The notes below the pieces were generated by a model. That model had not been told where the DNA came from. It was given only the letters and a program-made list of their open reading frames with translations, and made no database searches. From Anniella stebbinsi (Eukaryota; Chordata; Lepidosauria; Squamata; Anniellidae): 64,000 bases of DNA. The stretch's first letter is position 1; each line of letters opens with the position of its first letter. Shown here in pieces: positions 44,126 through 55,919 of the stretch. The stretch is from the NCBI GenBank assembly GCA_029215795.1, contig JARDYH010000003.1, forward strand, positions 18,950,001-19,014,000. The letters run 5' to 3'. A program made the position numbers and the translations under genes.

Positions 44126-45912
44126 CTTATGGTCTCTTGCACTGACTGCCTGCCCTTTTAAGAACTACCAAGCATGTGAAGCCAAATGTGCAGTCCACTG
44201 TAAATGGCTTTTGGAATATTATCTCAAGCATAATACAAGTATCAACATAAACCATTTTACATTTGATGACTGAAAGCAAATTAAAAGGTCAAGCTGGTTC
44301 ACCGCTCCCCCTACCCCAAGAAAATCTGACAGATGATCTTATCCGCTTTGCTTCCCTACAGTAAAGGTGCACGTCTTGCGGCTTGGTGTCCACATGTGCC
44401 CCCCCCCAGGTCTTTCCTGCATCCCATGGGTGCCCTGGCCTCCTCCCCACCACTCCCAAGCCCCAAGCCAAAATCACATACAGGAAGGTTGTGCACCCCT
44501 GCTCTATAATATGGTGACAAGACTCTAGTCTAAATTCAATGCAGATAAAGCTGCATAAGGGATTGGCATCCAAAAAGAAGCCAAGAAATTCAAAACTGAA
44601 AACGACAATGCGCTTATTACACAACAAATCCCTGTCTCCAAGGCCCCACCTTACACACACAGAATATGATATTGTTAATCACATGCATACTTCCTTCCTC
44701 AGCTGCTCAATCCCTACCTCAACCTTAAAGCTCTGCCTATAGGTCGCCACTGAGAAACTCAGATGTGCTTATGGCTTGTGATAACCACAAAAATATGTAA
44801 CAGCTTTGTATCTATATCACAAAGAGCCAGATAAAACAGACACACTGAGCGCTTCACTCATTAACATTTGTGTTGCCATGACAGTAAGCTGTTGCCAGGT
44901 AGCCAGGAAGTAGGAGAAGAGTGAGAATTAGCAAAGCCTAAAAATAAAACCACCAGCTTTAAAAAAATTAAAAATCCCGCCACCCATATAGAAGTCCCTG
45001 TATATAACAAGAAAAATAATTATGGCCTCCTTTTCCTTTGTTTTTTCCAAAGGCACATTTTTAATTATTGCTCCAAACATCTATGGAAGGACAGCATGAC
45101 CCTTCTAAAAAATAAAAGAAATTATCAGTGGGGACTTGCAGTGCTGGCTCTAGTTTTGTGAGGGGCCCTAGGCAAGACACCCATCTCTCAGTGAGTCTAC
45201 CTTCTCATCACCATTTCCACTATTGTTTCCCAGTCTCTTTCTCATCAAGGCTATCATTTCCTTGATTGACAGACAGGGAGCCAGTGAGAAAGAAGGCAGT
45301 GGCATCTATTCCTCCTCCTTCTCACCACCAGCACTGTCTGGCCCTCAGCAAGATGCACGTCAAAAAGCAGGTTACAATGATGAAGGGAAGGAGCAAGTCC
45401 AGGGGGCTCTTATCAGTGAGCCCCTGCTGTGGTGTGGCCCCTTGGCAGGAGCCCAACCACGCCTACACTTGACACCAGACCAAGGGACTTGTAAGGAACT
45501 TCCATGAGGGAGAAAGGTAGGACAGCAGGAACTTTGTCTTCTTTTTGCCCCCACCCCCACCCCCACCCACTAGTCCCTCATTCGACAGCTAAGGGTTTCT
45601 GGATGTGACATTTGACCTTATTAGAGTTCCCTTGCCTGGCAAGCCCATGGAAATCAGGAGGTGTTCCCTGAATTTTCTGGTGCCATGTCCCTAGAGGTCT
45701 CTGGTACTGAACCTTCTGAGCCCTCTTGCCTGGCCCTCACAAGAGGAACAAGGGTGAAAAGTGGGTGAAGGTTGAGGTTGCTCCCTTGGCCTTTGTGATC
45801 AGTATGTTTTTCCCTCCATGGTCTCAGAGGATGAATGCAGCGAGTCACATTACTCCCCTGAGTCCAAGGCCCTGAGCTCAGGGCAGAAAGACAGATGAGG
45901 GGAGCAAGCTTG
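44126..45912. other. No gene seen; hAT-like end near 44500
   Basis: GGTTGTGCACCCCTG (44487-44501) is the right end of the hAT family at 33232, but the left end is unclear. From 45140 the text GGCTCTAGTTTTGTGAGGGG hints at another element. Frames at 44289-44660 and 45223-45507 have no recognised domain. Confidence 0.4.
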
Positions 45913-46815
45913 AGAATAAAACTGTCAATATCATACTGCCTTTGTGCAAATCTATGGTGCAACCACACTTGGAACATTGTGTACAGTTCTTGTCGCCATA
46001 CTCAAAAAAAAATATTGTAGAGCTGGAAAAAGTGCAGAAAAGGGCAACTAAAATGATCAAGGGGCCGAAGCACCTCCCCTATGAGGGAAGGATACAACAC
46101 CTGGGATTGTTTAGCTTGGGAAAAAGGAGGGTAAGGGGAGATATGATAGAGGTGTACAGAATTATGCATGGTGCGGAGAACATGGATAAAGAGACGTTTT
46201 TCTCCCTCTCTCAAAATACTAGAATCCAGGGTCATCTCATGAAACCAATTGGTGGGAGATTCCAGACAGATAAAAGGGAGTACTGCTTCACACCGTGCAT
46301 AGTTAAACTATGGAATTTGCTACCACAAGATGTAGTGATGGCCACCAATTTGGAAAAGGAGTTAGATAAATTCCTGGAGGAGAAGGCTATCAAAGGCTAA
46401 TAGTTTTGATGGCTATGTGCTACCTCCAGTACCAGAGGCACTATGTCTATGTACACCAGTTGCTTGGGAACATGGATGGGACAGTGCTATTGCACCTATG
46501 TCCTGCTTGTGGGTTGGCCACTGTGTGAACAGAATGTTGAACTAGATGTTGTGATGGTCACCAGTTTGGATAATTTTAAAAAGGGGTTGCATAAACTCCT
46601 GAAGGAGCAGGCTATCAATGGTTACTAGTCCTGATGGCTATGTGCTACCTACAGTACCAGAGGCAGTAAGCCTACATACACAAGTTGCTTGGGAACATGG
46701 ATGGGAGGGCGCTGTTGCACCATGTCCTGCTTGTGGGTTCCTGGCCAACAGCTGATTGGCCACTGTGTAAACAGAATGCTGGACTAGATGGACCAACTGC
46801 CCTGTTCATAGGTTG
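45913..46815 (+). pseudogene. CR1-like LINE 3' end with a duplicated tail
   Basis: 45942-46400 is open for 152 codons and encodes the C-terminus of a CR1-like ORF2: 'MVQPHLEHCVQFLSPYSKKN', 'VQKRATKMIKGPKHLPYEGR', 'LGLFSLGKRRVRGDMIEVYR' and 'LWNLLPQDVVMATNLEKELD'. The 3' UTR follows (46401-46545). Then the end of the coding region and the 3' UTR appear a second time (46546-46815), with 'VVMVTSLDNFKKGLHKLL' and a diverged UTR ending ACAGAATGCTGGACTAGATG. The endonuclease and the catalytic RT core are absent. Confidence 0.9.
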
Positions 46816-47692
46816 TTAGCAGATACTCTAAACAACCCAGAGCATCTGGTTTCTGACTTCATGTTAATTCCCTACCGCCAGCAGAGCCTTCAAACTCTTT
46901 GCCTCCTTCCAGTCTCTAAACACTTGTGGCTAATAGATGTCCATGAACTGCTCCTCCTTAAATGTCATGGAATGAACTGTGTGAAGAAATATATCAATAG
47001 GCAGGAGGAGCCTTCCCTGGTGTGCAGATTTTAAGTTTCAACTGTCCTTAAATTCAACTTGACCCTTTTCTTGTTGATATTCTGAAAGAAATATTTCTGC
47101 CCTGGTCTCTGACTCTGTATTTACACAGCATCTCAAAGGGTTCATCTTCCTCCAGGGCATGTCATGGGCAGTCATGAAAGATACATGGTTTAGAAAGACA
47201 AACATTATGATAAAAGCTTAATGCAAGAATTGAAACTCTGGGAATAGCTGTTATTGTGCCCAAGGATGTATACATCCCTAAATCAACACCAGTTCAGTCA
47301 TACTGGATCTCTACAAGGGAATCTTTTCTGCAAAATAAGTTGAAGCAGGTTGTATAAAAAAGAGACTTTGGGAAGGGATCAAATTAAACTGAAGACTGCT
47401 CCATATAAGAACTCACCACCTTTTGCTGTTTGTAACCTCTTGATTTGAAGAGCAGCTGAAAACCAAAGTGGAGCCTTTTCTTCTAAGACCTCTCTCTGGC
47501 GTGTATCACTGAATTGTAGACAACCTGATGGCCAGGTATGTATGTATTTATTTAGATGTTTTATATGCTGCCTTTCAATCAAATGTTTCTCAAGGAACAA
47601 GGAACAATACCCACACTCCAGCAGCAGTTAGTCTGGATGGGGCCAGAGCATGCTTCCCCTTTGGTTCTGCAGTCTCAGAGCAACTGGTATTT
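46816..47692. other. No gene seen
   Basis: No named repeat or exon recognised. Confidence 0.45.
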
Positions 47693-47775
47693 CATAGAAT
47701 CGTAGAATCATAGAATAGTAGAGTTGGAAGGGGCCAACCCCCCCCCCCCCCCCGCTCAGTGCAGGAATCCACCTT
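47693..47775 (-). mobile_element. CR1 LINE 3' end fragment with C16 run
   Basis: TCATAGAATCGTAGAATC and ATAGTAGAGTTGGAAGGGG are the inverted CR1 terminus. The usual 'CCAACCCCCTGC' segment has expanded to sixteen C residues (47738-47753). Confidence 0.85.
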
Positions 47776-49454
47776 CGGAGCAGTGTGTTCTTTCTGACAG
47801 GGAGGGAGGAAGCAAGTTCTCTGCAGTTGCGCCTTGACTAGCCAATGGATGGGCCTAGGTTGGTCTTCTCCTTGCCACGATGATCTATCTGGGAGGCAGG
47901 GAGTGCAGACTTCCAGTGGCCTTAATCCTCCAGCTGGCGGTAAAAGCTAGTGTGCTTCTTAAGTATCAGATAAGAATTCTTTAAGTAACCATAGCTGAAC
48001 ACACACGTTTAAAGCAAAACATATGCCACTTAAAATAACTGCCATTTCTGATTTCAGCCTGGAGTCTGATTTTTGTCTGTTCTGGGGGCAGAAAGGGGGG
48101 GAACATTGAGAAATAACAAGGACAACCTTAAACGAAGCCACAGCCTTGAACACTAAAAATACCTGATGTTCCTTTTCCCCTTGTTGGATCCCCTTGAGAA
48201 ATAGAACTGTCCATCTAGTAGATGGTTTCCAGAGATACAATGTTTGCTGAAGTTTAAAGAGGGTTATTTTAGACTGCACTTTCCAAATTGTATTTCTAAA
48301 ACATAATTAGGGCGGCTTTAGCTTCAGCCAAATAACTGCATATATGGTAGTGCCAGTTAGCAACTCCCATAAAGATGTGCAAAAAGTAAAATGGAATGCC
48401 TTTATAAAGACATTTTGTTCTTTGTGCCATGCACGAGACTCCACTTGTCTCCATAAAATATGACTAGTTAAAAGGAAATGATTCCTCTGAATGAGTTTCC
48501 TGTTGCAGATTCTTCTGTGCTACCCAGACAGAGAGCTGTACCCACTCAGGACATAGACTGTTAATAGAAACATCTGAAATATAAACACACAATTCACAGG
48601 GACAGTACACACTGTGATTAATGCCACTGATTTCCCCCCCCCCCAAGAATTCCTTGCCCCCTCCTGCATCCCAGTTCTTTTGGCAACCGCCCCATCTCAC
48701 CAACTAAATAATGAAAAGGATGCTATGGGTGCTGCATAGCGGATAGGGGAGGGGGTGGAAAAGGGCAGAAAAAGCTACCATGCATCTTCAAACGCAGTGG
48801 CAATTGTACAAGTACAGGGGAAATCTCTGGGTTGCAATCTGGCAACCCTAAACACATGTGACCACAACTACCTGGATGAAGTATCAGGTGAACTGGGAGG
48901 AGATGGATAAATTTCACAGAGCTTTCTATAATCATGGCAGTAATTGTGGGCACCACTACAAATAAACATTTTCTGGTTTGGGAGTTCCAAACAACAATAC
49001 TATGCAGAAACTGTTAATTCAGGTGTTAGTCAAGCTGTGGCTGTGGGTGTCATCTGACTTATAAGAACTCTACTGGATCAGAACAAAGGATCAAAACCTA
49101 TTGGCATTCAAAGATATACTGCATTTGAACATGGAGGTTCCACCAGCTGCAGATGTTGTCAGGTGTGTGAGGCCAATGAAGAAATTTCATACAGGTAGGC
49201 AAAGATTTGATATGGCCTGGGATTAGAGTTGCCACCAAACTTTATCTAAAGCAAAGCTTCAAGGCAAATTTGAAAATTCCTGCTAAAGAGAAGTATTTCG
49301 AGGGAAGAAGCAACCAGTTTTGATAACCTAGAGAAGTTTCTTAAGGGTTTCCCTAGCTGTAAAATGTGTCTGCATACTACTGGTTTGTATTGTATTTTCT
49401 CCACACAATCATGACCACATGGACAGGATTTCAAGAGAAAAAGTAGTTGATACT
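47776..49454. other. No gene seen
   Basis: No exon or complete named repeat recognised. A C-run lies near 48636. Confidence 0.45.
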
Positions 49455-49680
49455 GGCTCAATTTGGACGACACGATAGTCAATGGTGGGATAATAATCAG
49501 CTTTACAGTTGTTCAACTAGGGGGTACTCCCCACACAACATGGTAATAAATAATCAACTGTGGTGTGGAATAGGATCAGCGCTGAGTTGACTATGGCAGC
49601 ATTCAGATGACACAATAGTCAAAACAACTGACGATTGTTTCCCCCACACCAGTTGTTTATTGTGTCGTCCGAATTGAGCC
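49455..49680. mobile_element. Composite terminal-inverted-repeat element
   Basis: It starts GGCTCAATTTGGACGACACG and ends in the inverse TGTGTCGTCCGAATTGAGCC. A third, internal terminus-like segment (GCATTCAGATGACACAATAG, about 49599-49618) lies in the same direction as the left one. The first 150 bases match the element at the window start in reverse. Likely two related elements joined or nested. Confidence 0.72.
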
Positions 49681-50002
49681 TATGTGTGTATGAGGCAACC
49701 CACAGGCACCATCCCAACAAAGAGAACTGTGGGGTACCATTCCATCATCAAATAAAATAGGTCTTTAAAAATATCGTTTATATTCACCAGGCATAAGTCC
49801 AAGTCATTTTTAAAGTTTCCTTTGGATTCCCTCATGGTCTTCATGGTTGGGATTAAAAACAAAAACCTCTGTGGAATTCTTTATCTCTGAAAACTGGGGG
49901 GTGGGGGGGAGAGCAAGGGCATGTATTTTTGCCCTGTGATTTGTAAAAACAATAATTAAAAAAAATTAAAGGTAATGTTCCTTCTTCCCAGTACTAGAGG
50001 TG
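49681..50002. other. No gene seen
   Basis: No exon or repeat recognised. Confidence 0.4.
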
Positions 50003-50010
50003 CCGTATCC

Positions 50011-50330
50011 TAGGGTGACCAGATAAAATCCAGGTCAGGGCTCATGTAACTTTAACAGTTGTAGAGAAAAGGGAATTTCAGCCAGTGTCATTTGGATGCA
50101 ATTAGTTCCTGGTGAAATTCCCTCTTCATCACAGCTGTTAAAGTTGCAGGGGCCCTGCCTTCTTTTGTATATGGTCACTCTAGTATAGTGTCTGCAACTT
50201 TACCTGTTGTGATGAAAAGGGAATATCACCAGGAACTAATTGCATACAAATGACACTGGCTGAAATTCCCTTTTCTCTACAACTGTTAAAGTTACATGAG
50301 CCCTGACCTGGATTTTATCTGGTCAGCCTA
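50011..50330 (+). mobile_element. hAT-type non-autonomous element, copy C
   Basis: 320 bp, starting TAGGGTGACCAGATAAAATC and ending in the inverse. A perfect 8-bp target duplication, CCGTATCC, flanks it (50003-50010 and 50331-50338). The centre reads GGTCACTCTAGTATAGTG as in copy A, in the same orientation. Its outermost arms (AGATAAAATCCAGGTCAG) match copy D, whereas copy A has CATCTGAAAAGGAGGACAG. So two end-variants exist. Confidence 0.95.
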
Positions 50331-50338
50331 CCGTATCC

Positions 50339-51989
50339 TGATACTTAAAATCTTTTTAAAGGGCAAGGCTATCCTCCCCATCCCAAGCAAGAGGAAGACT
50401 TGCACATATTTTCATTACATTTCTCTGCTTATCCAGTGTTCAAAGTTGGATTGGGACTTAAATACCATAGCGGTATGAGGGAAATAGCTTATGTTATGCT
50501 TATTGGGGAAACCCTAAATAACTGCAGGCAAATCACCATCTTTCAACTTCGTTTTGTGAAGATGAGTGAAACTGGAGTTGAAAATATTTTGTACACTAAG
50601 ATCCCTACACAATTCTTTGTCATGCAAATATTTTAGTATGCTAATGTTCTGTTTAGCATGAATGCATACATAGTATTTGCTAGCAAAGTCTCCACTCAAT
50701 TCTAAACAGACTCATACATAGCTACATCTAACCATTTATGCAGCACTTTTAAATTGCAAAAGGCTTTACAATTCTTATTTGGCTCAGCCTCATACAAACA
50801 ATCCCATTTTTAAAGAGGCGGAACTACACCAGATGTACTTTCAAACCAATTTAATTGTCATGGGGGCTCTCCAAGAACCCAGAGAATTGTGATTTTGTGA
50901 TAGTCTTAGGAATTTTGTTTGCGATCTTTAGCACCTTGAGACTGCAAACCCCCCAAAATCCCTTAGCGTGTAAAAGTGCTGATAGATCTGCAAAGTGGTT
51001 AAACTATAAGTCTTGAGGTGGAGAGATAATAATTGTTCCTTATAAAACTAAAAATCCAGAGTTCCTTGGATAACAGCCACTGAGTTTTTAAACTGCATTA
51101 AATCTGCAGTGAAGACATGTCCTGAAGCTAAGACAAATTCATAGCCTCTTCATAGAATTAGAAGCAACAGAATACTTTGCTTGGGAGCCATTAACAGATA
51201 AACTAGTATTAAATTTGTTTTTAATATCTGCAACATAGACGTGCCCTAGGCTAAGAGATAGGGATTGTTGAAGGCCGCCCAGCGAGCCCTTGAGCATGGA
51301 TTTGAACCCACCTCCAAATCAAGTAACTGGATCACGTTAACTCTCAGTGAAAGCAAACATTTAACAAAAGGTATATCATGCTGAAATCATTTCCAAAGTG
51401 AAATATCTTTGCTTTTGCCACTTTGTGCAGTGACTGGCTGACTGCATTTCTTTGCTGTGTAATGAGAGTTTCCTGGACCTTCAACATATCTCCACAACAC
51501 AGTCCTGCAGCCGGCATATTAAATCCTGCACTGCCTGTGGCTGATACAAACTATTAAAAGCTACAAGCTGGGTAACTGTGTACTATCAATTGCAAAGGAA
51601 GCATTTCTCCTGCTATTTTCCCTGTTATAAAGGCATGTTTGGGTGTAAAATCAGTAATGGGTTTATAAATTTCACATAAAGACAAGAACTGTTTCCACCA
51701 AGGAATTTCTAATTTTGAAAACACATTACATAAAAAGAGCTGTGGGTACAAAGAACAAGTTTCCAGAGTGAAACTGATCTCAGCAAGACAAGTAGAGCAT
51801 TACAAACCAGGCAATTAAAGTTGGAGTCCCACAGGAAGGGAGTGATGACTGAAACCTGCATCTCAAAAACAGATTCCTCTGCAAGTGGAGGTGAAAGTAT
51901 GAAAATGAGAAATGATGCTTCTTCTCTCACAGGATACCAGACCTCAAAAGGTAGACAAAGATTTAGACTCCCTTCCAGTGTAAGAACAC
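50339..51989. other. No gene seen; possible old DNA-transposon relic
   Basis: 50820-51255 contains AATCTGCAGTGAAGACATG and a diverged repeat AATATCTGCAACATAGACG, with CCAAAATCCC and TCCAGAGTTCCTTGG blocks that resemble an ancient hAT element. Too decayed to assign. No exon recognised. Confidence 0.35.
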
Positions 51990-52412
51990 TGAACTGACCT
52001 TTTTGGATCAGATCAAATGGCTTACAGTATCTACTCCAGCAACTTGTTCCACATAATGGCCAACCAGATGCCTATGGGAAGCCCACAAACAGGACATGAG
52101 GGGGCAAGAGCCCTCTCCCACTGTTATTCCCCAGCAACTGGCGGTATTCAGAAGCATGCTGCTTCTGGTGCTGGAGCTAGCATATATAGCCATCATGGCT
52201 ACTAGCCCTTGACAGCCTTATCCTCCATGAATTTGTCTAATCCCCTTTTAAGGCCATCTAAGTTGGCAGCCATCACCACTTCTTGGTACGGCGAAGTCCA
52301 CTGTTCTGTGGACTTCGAGGAAGTACTTCCATTTGTCTGTTTACCACCATTCAGCTTCATTGGATGATCCCAGTATCTACATTCTAGGATTATGAAAGAC
52401 ACACAGGGAGAA
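51990..52412 (-). pseudogene. CR1-like LINE 3' end
   Basis: The minus frame from 52402 to 52202 gives 'FIILECRYWDHPMKLNGGKQ' and, at its end, 'VVMAANLDGLKRGLDKFMED', the CR1-like ORF2 C-terminus ending 'KAVKG' and a stop. The 3' UTR follows down to 51990, with CATAATGGCCAACCAGATGC and AAACAGGACATGAGGGG inverted. 5' truncated. Confidence 0.85.
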
Positions 52413-52533
52413 AAGATTCTCTATCTACGTTTTCCAAATCAGGCATAATTTTATCAGTGTAGGTATCTGAAAATGTTGCTGCTACATTTGTTAACTGTGC
52501 CAAAGGGGGAGGAGCAAGTTAGAAATGAAATAG

Positions 52534-52763
52534 GAAGCCAGATTCCAGCTGGACATCAGGAAAAACTTCCTGATTGTTAGAGCAGTACGACAATGGAACC
52601 AATGATCTAGGGAGGTCGTGGGCTCTCCCACACTAGAGGGATTCAAGAGGCAGCTGGACAACAACTGTCAGGTATGCTTTAAGGTGGATTCCTGCATTGA
52701 GCAGGGGGTTGGACTCAATGGCCTTACAGGCCCCTTCTAACTCTACTATTCTATGGTTCTATG
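52534..52763 (+). mobile_element. CR1 LINE 3' end fragment
   Basis: CAGCTGGACATCAGGAAAAA, CTTCCTGATTGTTAGAGCAG, TTCAAGAGGCAGCTGGACAA and AGGGGGTTGGACTCAATGG follow CR1 order and end with ATTCTATGGTTCTATG, the CR1 terminal repeat. The last ORF2 codons are included but decayed. Confidence 0.9.
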
Positions 52764-52772
52764 ATCTGTTAA

Positions 52773-52908
52773 GCCAGACTTCCCCAATCCGGTGCCCTCC
52801 AGATGTATTAAATTAAAACTCCCATCATCAAAGGCCATGCTGGCTGGAGGTGGTGAGAGTTGTGGTCTAAAATATCCGAAGGGCAGCAGGTTGGGGAAGC
52901 CTGTATTG
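52773..52908. mobile_element. Short palindromic element ('CTCCAGATGT' family)
   Basis: CTTCCCCAATCCGGTGCCCT and CCAGATGTATT on the left are inverted as CGAAGGGCAGCAGGTTGGGG on the right. The centre is AAAGGCCATGCTGGCTGG. It is the best copy for its outer arms. Confidence 0.82.
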
Positions 52909-54325
52909 AGCAAAAAATATCCAAACTGCATGCTGGATTTCTTTACTGTATTGCAAGAGGACAGTTTTTGTGCCAGATGTCAATAAATAAATAAAATAAT
53001 TAAAAGGTTTTGTGTGAACCTAAAAATACCCACCCATAGGGGAAGCTAATCACTGCCCTGGCCTTGTTTCCAGTCCAGCCAATCAGCCTCTGCAAGAAGT
53101 GGGTAATTTAGCTGAATTAGATGTAATTGGACCATTGAAGTACTTTGGCTTGTAGAGATGCAACAGAATTACCCAATCTCAAAGGGGGCTGCCCGTTACA
53201 TCTCTGTATGAACTAATGCTCTTGGCTGACCTCCTTCTCACCATGCAGTAACTATGCAATCACTGCATTGTAGTGATTGCTAATGCGTCATCTGAAATTC
53301 AAAAACCATCAGAATTCAGAAACCCAGATATATGTAGTTTCGTAGACTGATCTCCAACAACTCTCCACTTCTATGTTTCAGGCCAGCACAAGCCTCCACT
53401 TCATTTCCCTCTTTAATTTGCTTTATATAATAATTTCTAGGCTTTCCTTTTGCTGTCCCCCCCACCCACTGCTCCTGTAATATCTAGCCAAATTTGATTG
53501 GTTTCATGAAGTCATCACATTCACTGCATTGTCCTGAACTCGTTGGGATCATCTAAAGAAGAAGCCCTTTCAAGTTTAAAAACAGTGCTGAAGCAGCAAC
53601 AGATGTGTGAAATAATAGCTCTATGAACAGATGGGGAAATGTGTGAAAGAGTACAAGGTAGGAATTGTCTTTTAATTGAACTTGTTTTGCACCCTCAAAA
53701 TGACAACTTTCACATAAAACCCCCCGAACAGCATGAAAATTCAACCTATCACTAGCTAAACATATTCCAAATAATTTTGTGTTGTTAACACTATGCAATT
53801 TACAATGCAATCCTATCGGTTGTGCTTTCGAACCTGGAGGCATCCAATCATCCAGCACAGGATGGGAGGAGCAAGGAAGGCTATCTTCACCTCCCCGACC
53901 TCCCACTGCAGATTTCACTAGATAGACCTTTAGCCCATCTAGCAAGGGCACTTCAGAGGGGGAGGAAAGGAGGCTGGAAGAAGCTCAGGTTAACTCATAT
54001 CCTGGCCTCTCTGGTCTCCTCCCCTCCCCGCCCACCGGAAAGCCCTCTTTCCTCCTCCGAGGACACTTTTCCAACCAATTCTTTCCAAGTCAGATGCGAT
54101 GGGGCACTGTCTTTGCCCTTGGAAAGCAGAATCTGAACAATCCTTTGGCCCAAGGACCACTGGATCGCTCTTTTAATAATGGACAGAAACTGACCTAATG
54201 GAAATTTGGTACCAATAATAAATAAACAAATTCACATACACAAAAAAGAGAATGGAGCCTATCTGCACAATGCAAAGAAAATAGAGAACTTCTGATTACT
54301 TCCCCAACTTCCTGTTCCCCTATTG
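52909..54325. other. No gene seen
   Basis: Apart from short A-rich stretches no repeat is recognised. The frames at 53553-53951 (minus) and 53822-54136 (plus) overlap each other on opposite strands and carry no domain. Confidence 0.4.
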
Positions 54326-54535
54326 TAAACATTTAGAGTGTAAGCTCTTCGGGGCAGCGGCCTGCCCTTTTTGCTGAATTAATTTGCAATTAATTTGCAC
54401 TTACCCATGTTTCCATTTACCCCAGTCCCTCTAGTGCCTTGGTGTGTATATTTTAGTTGGTTAGCATATTGGAGTAGGGACCTGTTCTTTGTAAAGCTCT
54501 GTGTATGTAAACGGCACTATATAAATAATCACCAA
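54326..54535 (+). mobile_element. LINE/SINE 3' tail ending GGCACTATATAAATAAT
   Basis: GTGTAAGCTCTTCGGGGCAG, CTGTTCTTTGTAAAGCTCTG and ACGGCACTATATAAATAATC form the tail common to several vertebrate LINE and SINE families. The exact family is not identified. Confidence 0.55.
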
Positions 54536-55026
54536 AAATAGAACAAGTACAGTAATTATTATCAAATTCATTGATGCAATGTTTCTTGGAGGCCTCTCCT
54601 TTTACCTGCTATAAATCTAGTCAGCTGCCATACAATATTAAAACCTGAGGAGGAGCATGGAGATTGAAGCATGCCTCTAAAAAGGAATACAGCCAATTAG
54701 AACAAATTGGAAGTCTTTTCAGCCAGCACAGACCCTCCATCTTTCTCTCACAGGTGAACGTAATTCAGAACAAATTTTACACGCACAAGAAACCAGATTG
54801 CAGCATTTTCTATGTCAGGTTTTTCAGGCTGAATACACAAACGCCTTATGAGTCTCATGAGGCAAAGCTGATTTGCAACTGCAGCTACCATCTCTGCCAT
54901 AACACTGTTTCATTGAGTGCTAAACACCACCATTCCTTACAATGGCTGATCTTCCAAGCCGATGCAATTCACATGGTTCCGTTCTTTGGCACAGGCCAAA
55001 CACATCTGGGTTTCTTCTATATTTTA
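54536..55026. other. Repeat-poor stretch; 135-codon open frame not believed
   Basis: A plus frame is open from 54664 to 55071, with no domain, signal peptide or membrane segment that I recognise. Its last third lies in a dispersed palindromic repeat. It could be conserved non-coding DNA. Confidence 0.35.
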
Positions 55027-55113
55027 AGGATTCAATCCTATGCACACTTATCTGGGAGCAAACTCCATTGAATTTAATAGGGCTTATTCCTCAGTGGACA
55101 TTTGTAGGATTGC
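55027..55113. mobile_element. Short palindromic repeat ('AATCCTATGCA' family)
   Basis: TTCAATCCTATGCACACTTA is inverted as GGACATTTGTAGGATTGCAC. The centre is CTCCATTGAATTTAATAGGG. Confidence 0.75.
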
Positions 55114-55125
55114 ACTCTAAGACTA

Positions 55126-55256
55126 AGAGCCTATCTACACACGCAGGATAAAACACTTTGAAAACGTTTTGAAAACTGTATATGGAGTGTGTCCTGGGCC
55201 CCAACAGTTCTCAAAACTGTTATAAACCGTTTTAAAGCAGTAGTGTAGATAGGCTC
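55126..55256. mobile_element. hAT-like short element with 8-bp flanking repeat
   Basis: 131 bp, starting AGAGCCTATCTACACACGC and ending GTGTAGATAGGCTC. Flanks TAAGACTA (55118-55125) and TAAAACTA (55257-55264) form an 8-bp target duplication with one change, supporting hAT. The interior GTGTCCTGGGCCCCAACAG matches 40490. Confidence 0.8.
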
Positions 55257-55264
55257 TAAAACTA

Positions 55265-55345
55265 TTATTCTCGGCATGTTTACTCAAATGTAAGTCTCAC
55301 TGTGTTCAATGGAGTAAGTGTGCATAGGATTGCAGCCCAAGAGAA
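55265..55345. mobile_element. Short palindromic repeat ('AATCCTATGCA' family)
   Basis: CATGTTTACTCAAATGTAAG is followed by CAATGGAGTAAGTGTGC and ATAGGATTGCAGCCC. It is a second copy 150 bases after 55027, with a hAT-like element between. Confidence 0.65.
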
Positions 55346-55444
55346 GCTGGAGCAGGGAGTCAACAACAACAGGAGGCAAAGCAGAAGAATTCAGGACATG
55401 CAAAGGCCCTATGTTTAGAATCATACTTCGGTGTTCAGTTACAA

Positions 55445-55876
55445 CATGGGTGCATAATATTTTTGGCTCTGAGGGCTGCATTGGGCATTGGCAGGGGTCT
55501 AAGGCCACAACTGCATGCACATGGACGCATGCACACATGCCTATGCACACGCAAACACATACACACACATGAATGCTGGGGTTGGGGAGAAGGCTGCTTC
55601 AAGGGAAGGGGAGGCTAAAGTCTGCTTCACCCCCACCTGCTAGCAGCTGCAACTAACATTGCCATTTTCACAACACCATTAGTGGTGCAGAAGCAGCCAT
55701 GCCAGCAGCAATTGTCAGGGGAAGGAGGAGGCTTTAGTTTCTTCAACCTCCTGAAGACACTGACCAGTATCACTGCTTTCAGCTGCTCAAAAGCAGCTGA
55801 AATTTGAGAAATTTGGCAGCAAGTGATGAGTACAGGGGCCACAGAACATGCATCCGGAGATAGTTATGCACTCTTG
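55445..55876. mobile_element. hAT-like element related to 33232
   Basis: The left end CATGGGTGCATAAT and the right end GTTATGCACTCTTG are inverted. Flanks AGTTACAA and AGTTGCAG agree at 6 of 8 positions. An imperfect CA-rich run lies at 55505-55570. Confidence 0.6.
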
Positions 55877-55919
55877 AGTTGCAGACTTGCTGCCAGCTGT
55901 CCATATAGTTGCAATTACA

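Noticed and set aside
54664..55071. 135-codon open frame, plus strand
   Set aside because: Its end lies in a dispersed palindromic repeat and the rest has no recognisable domain.
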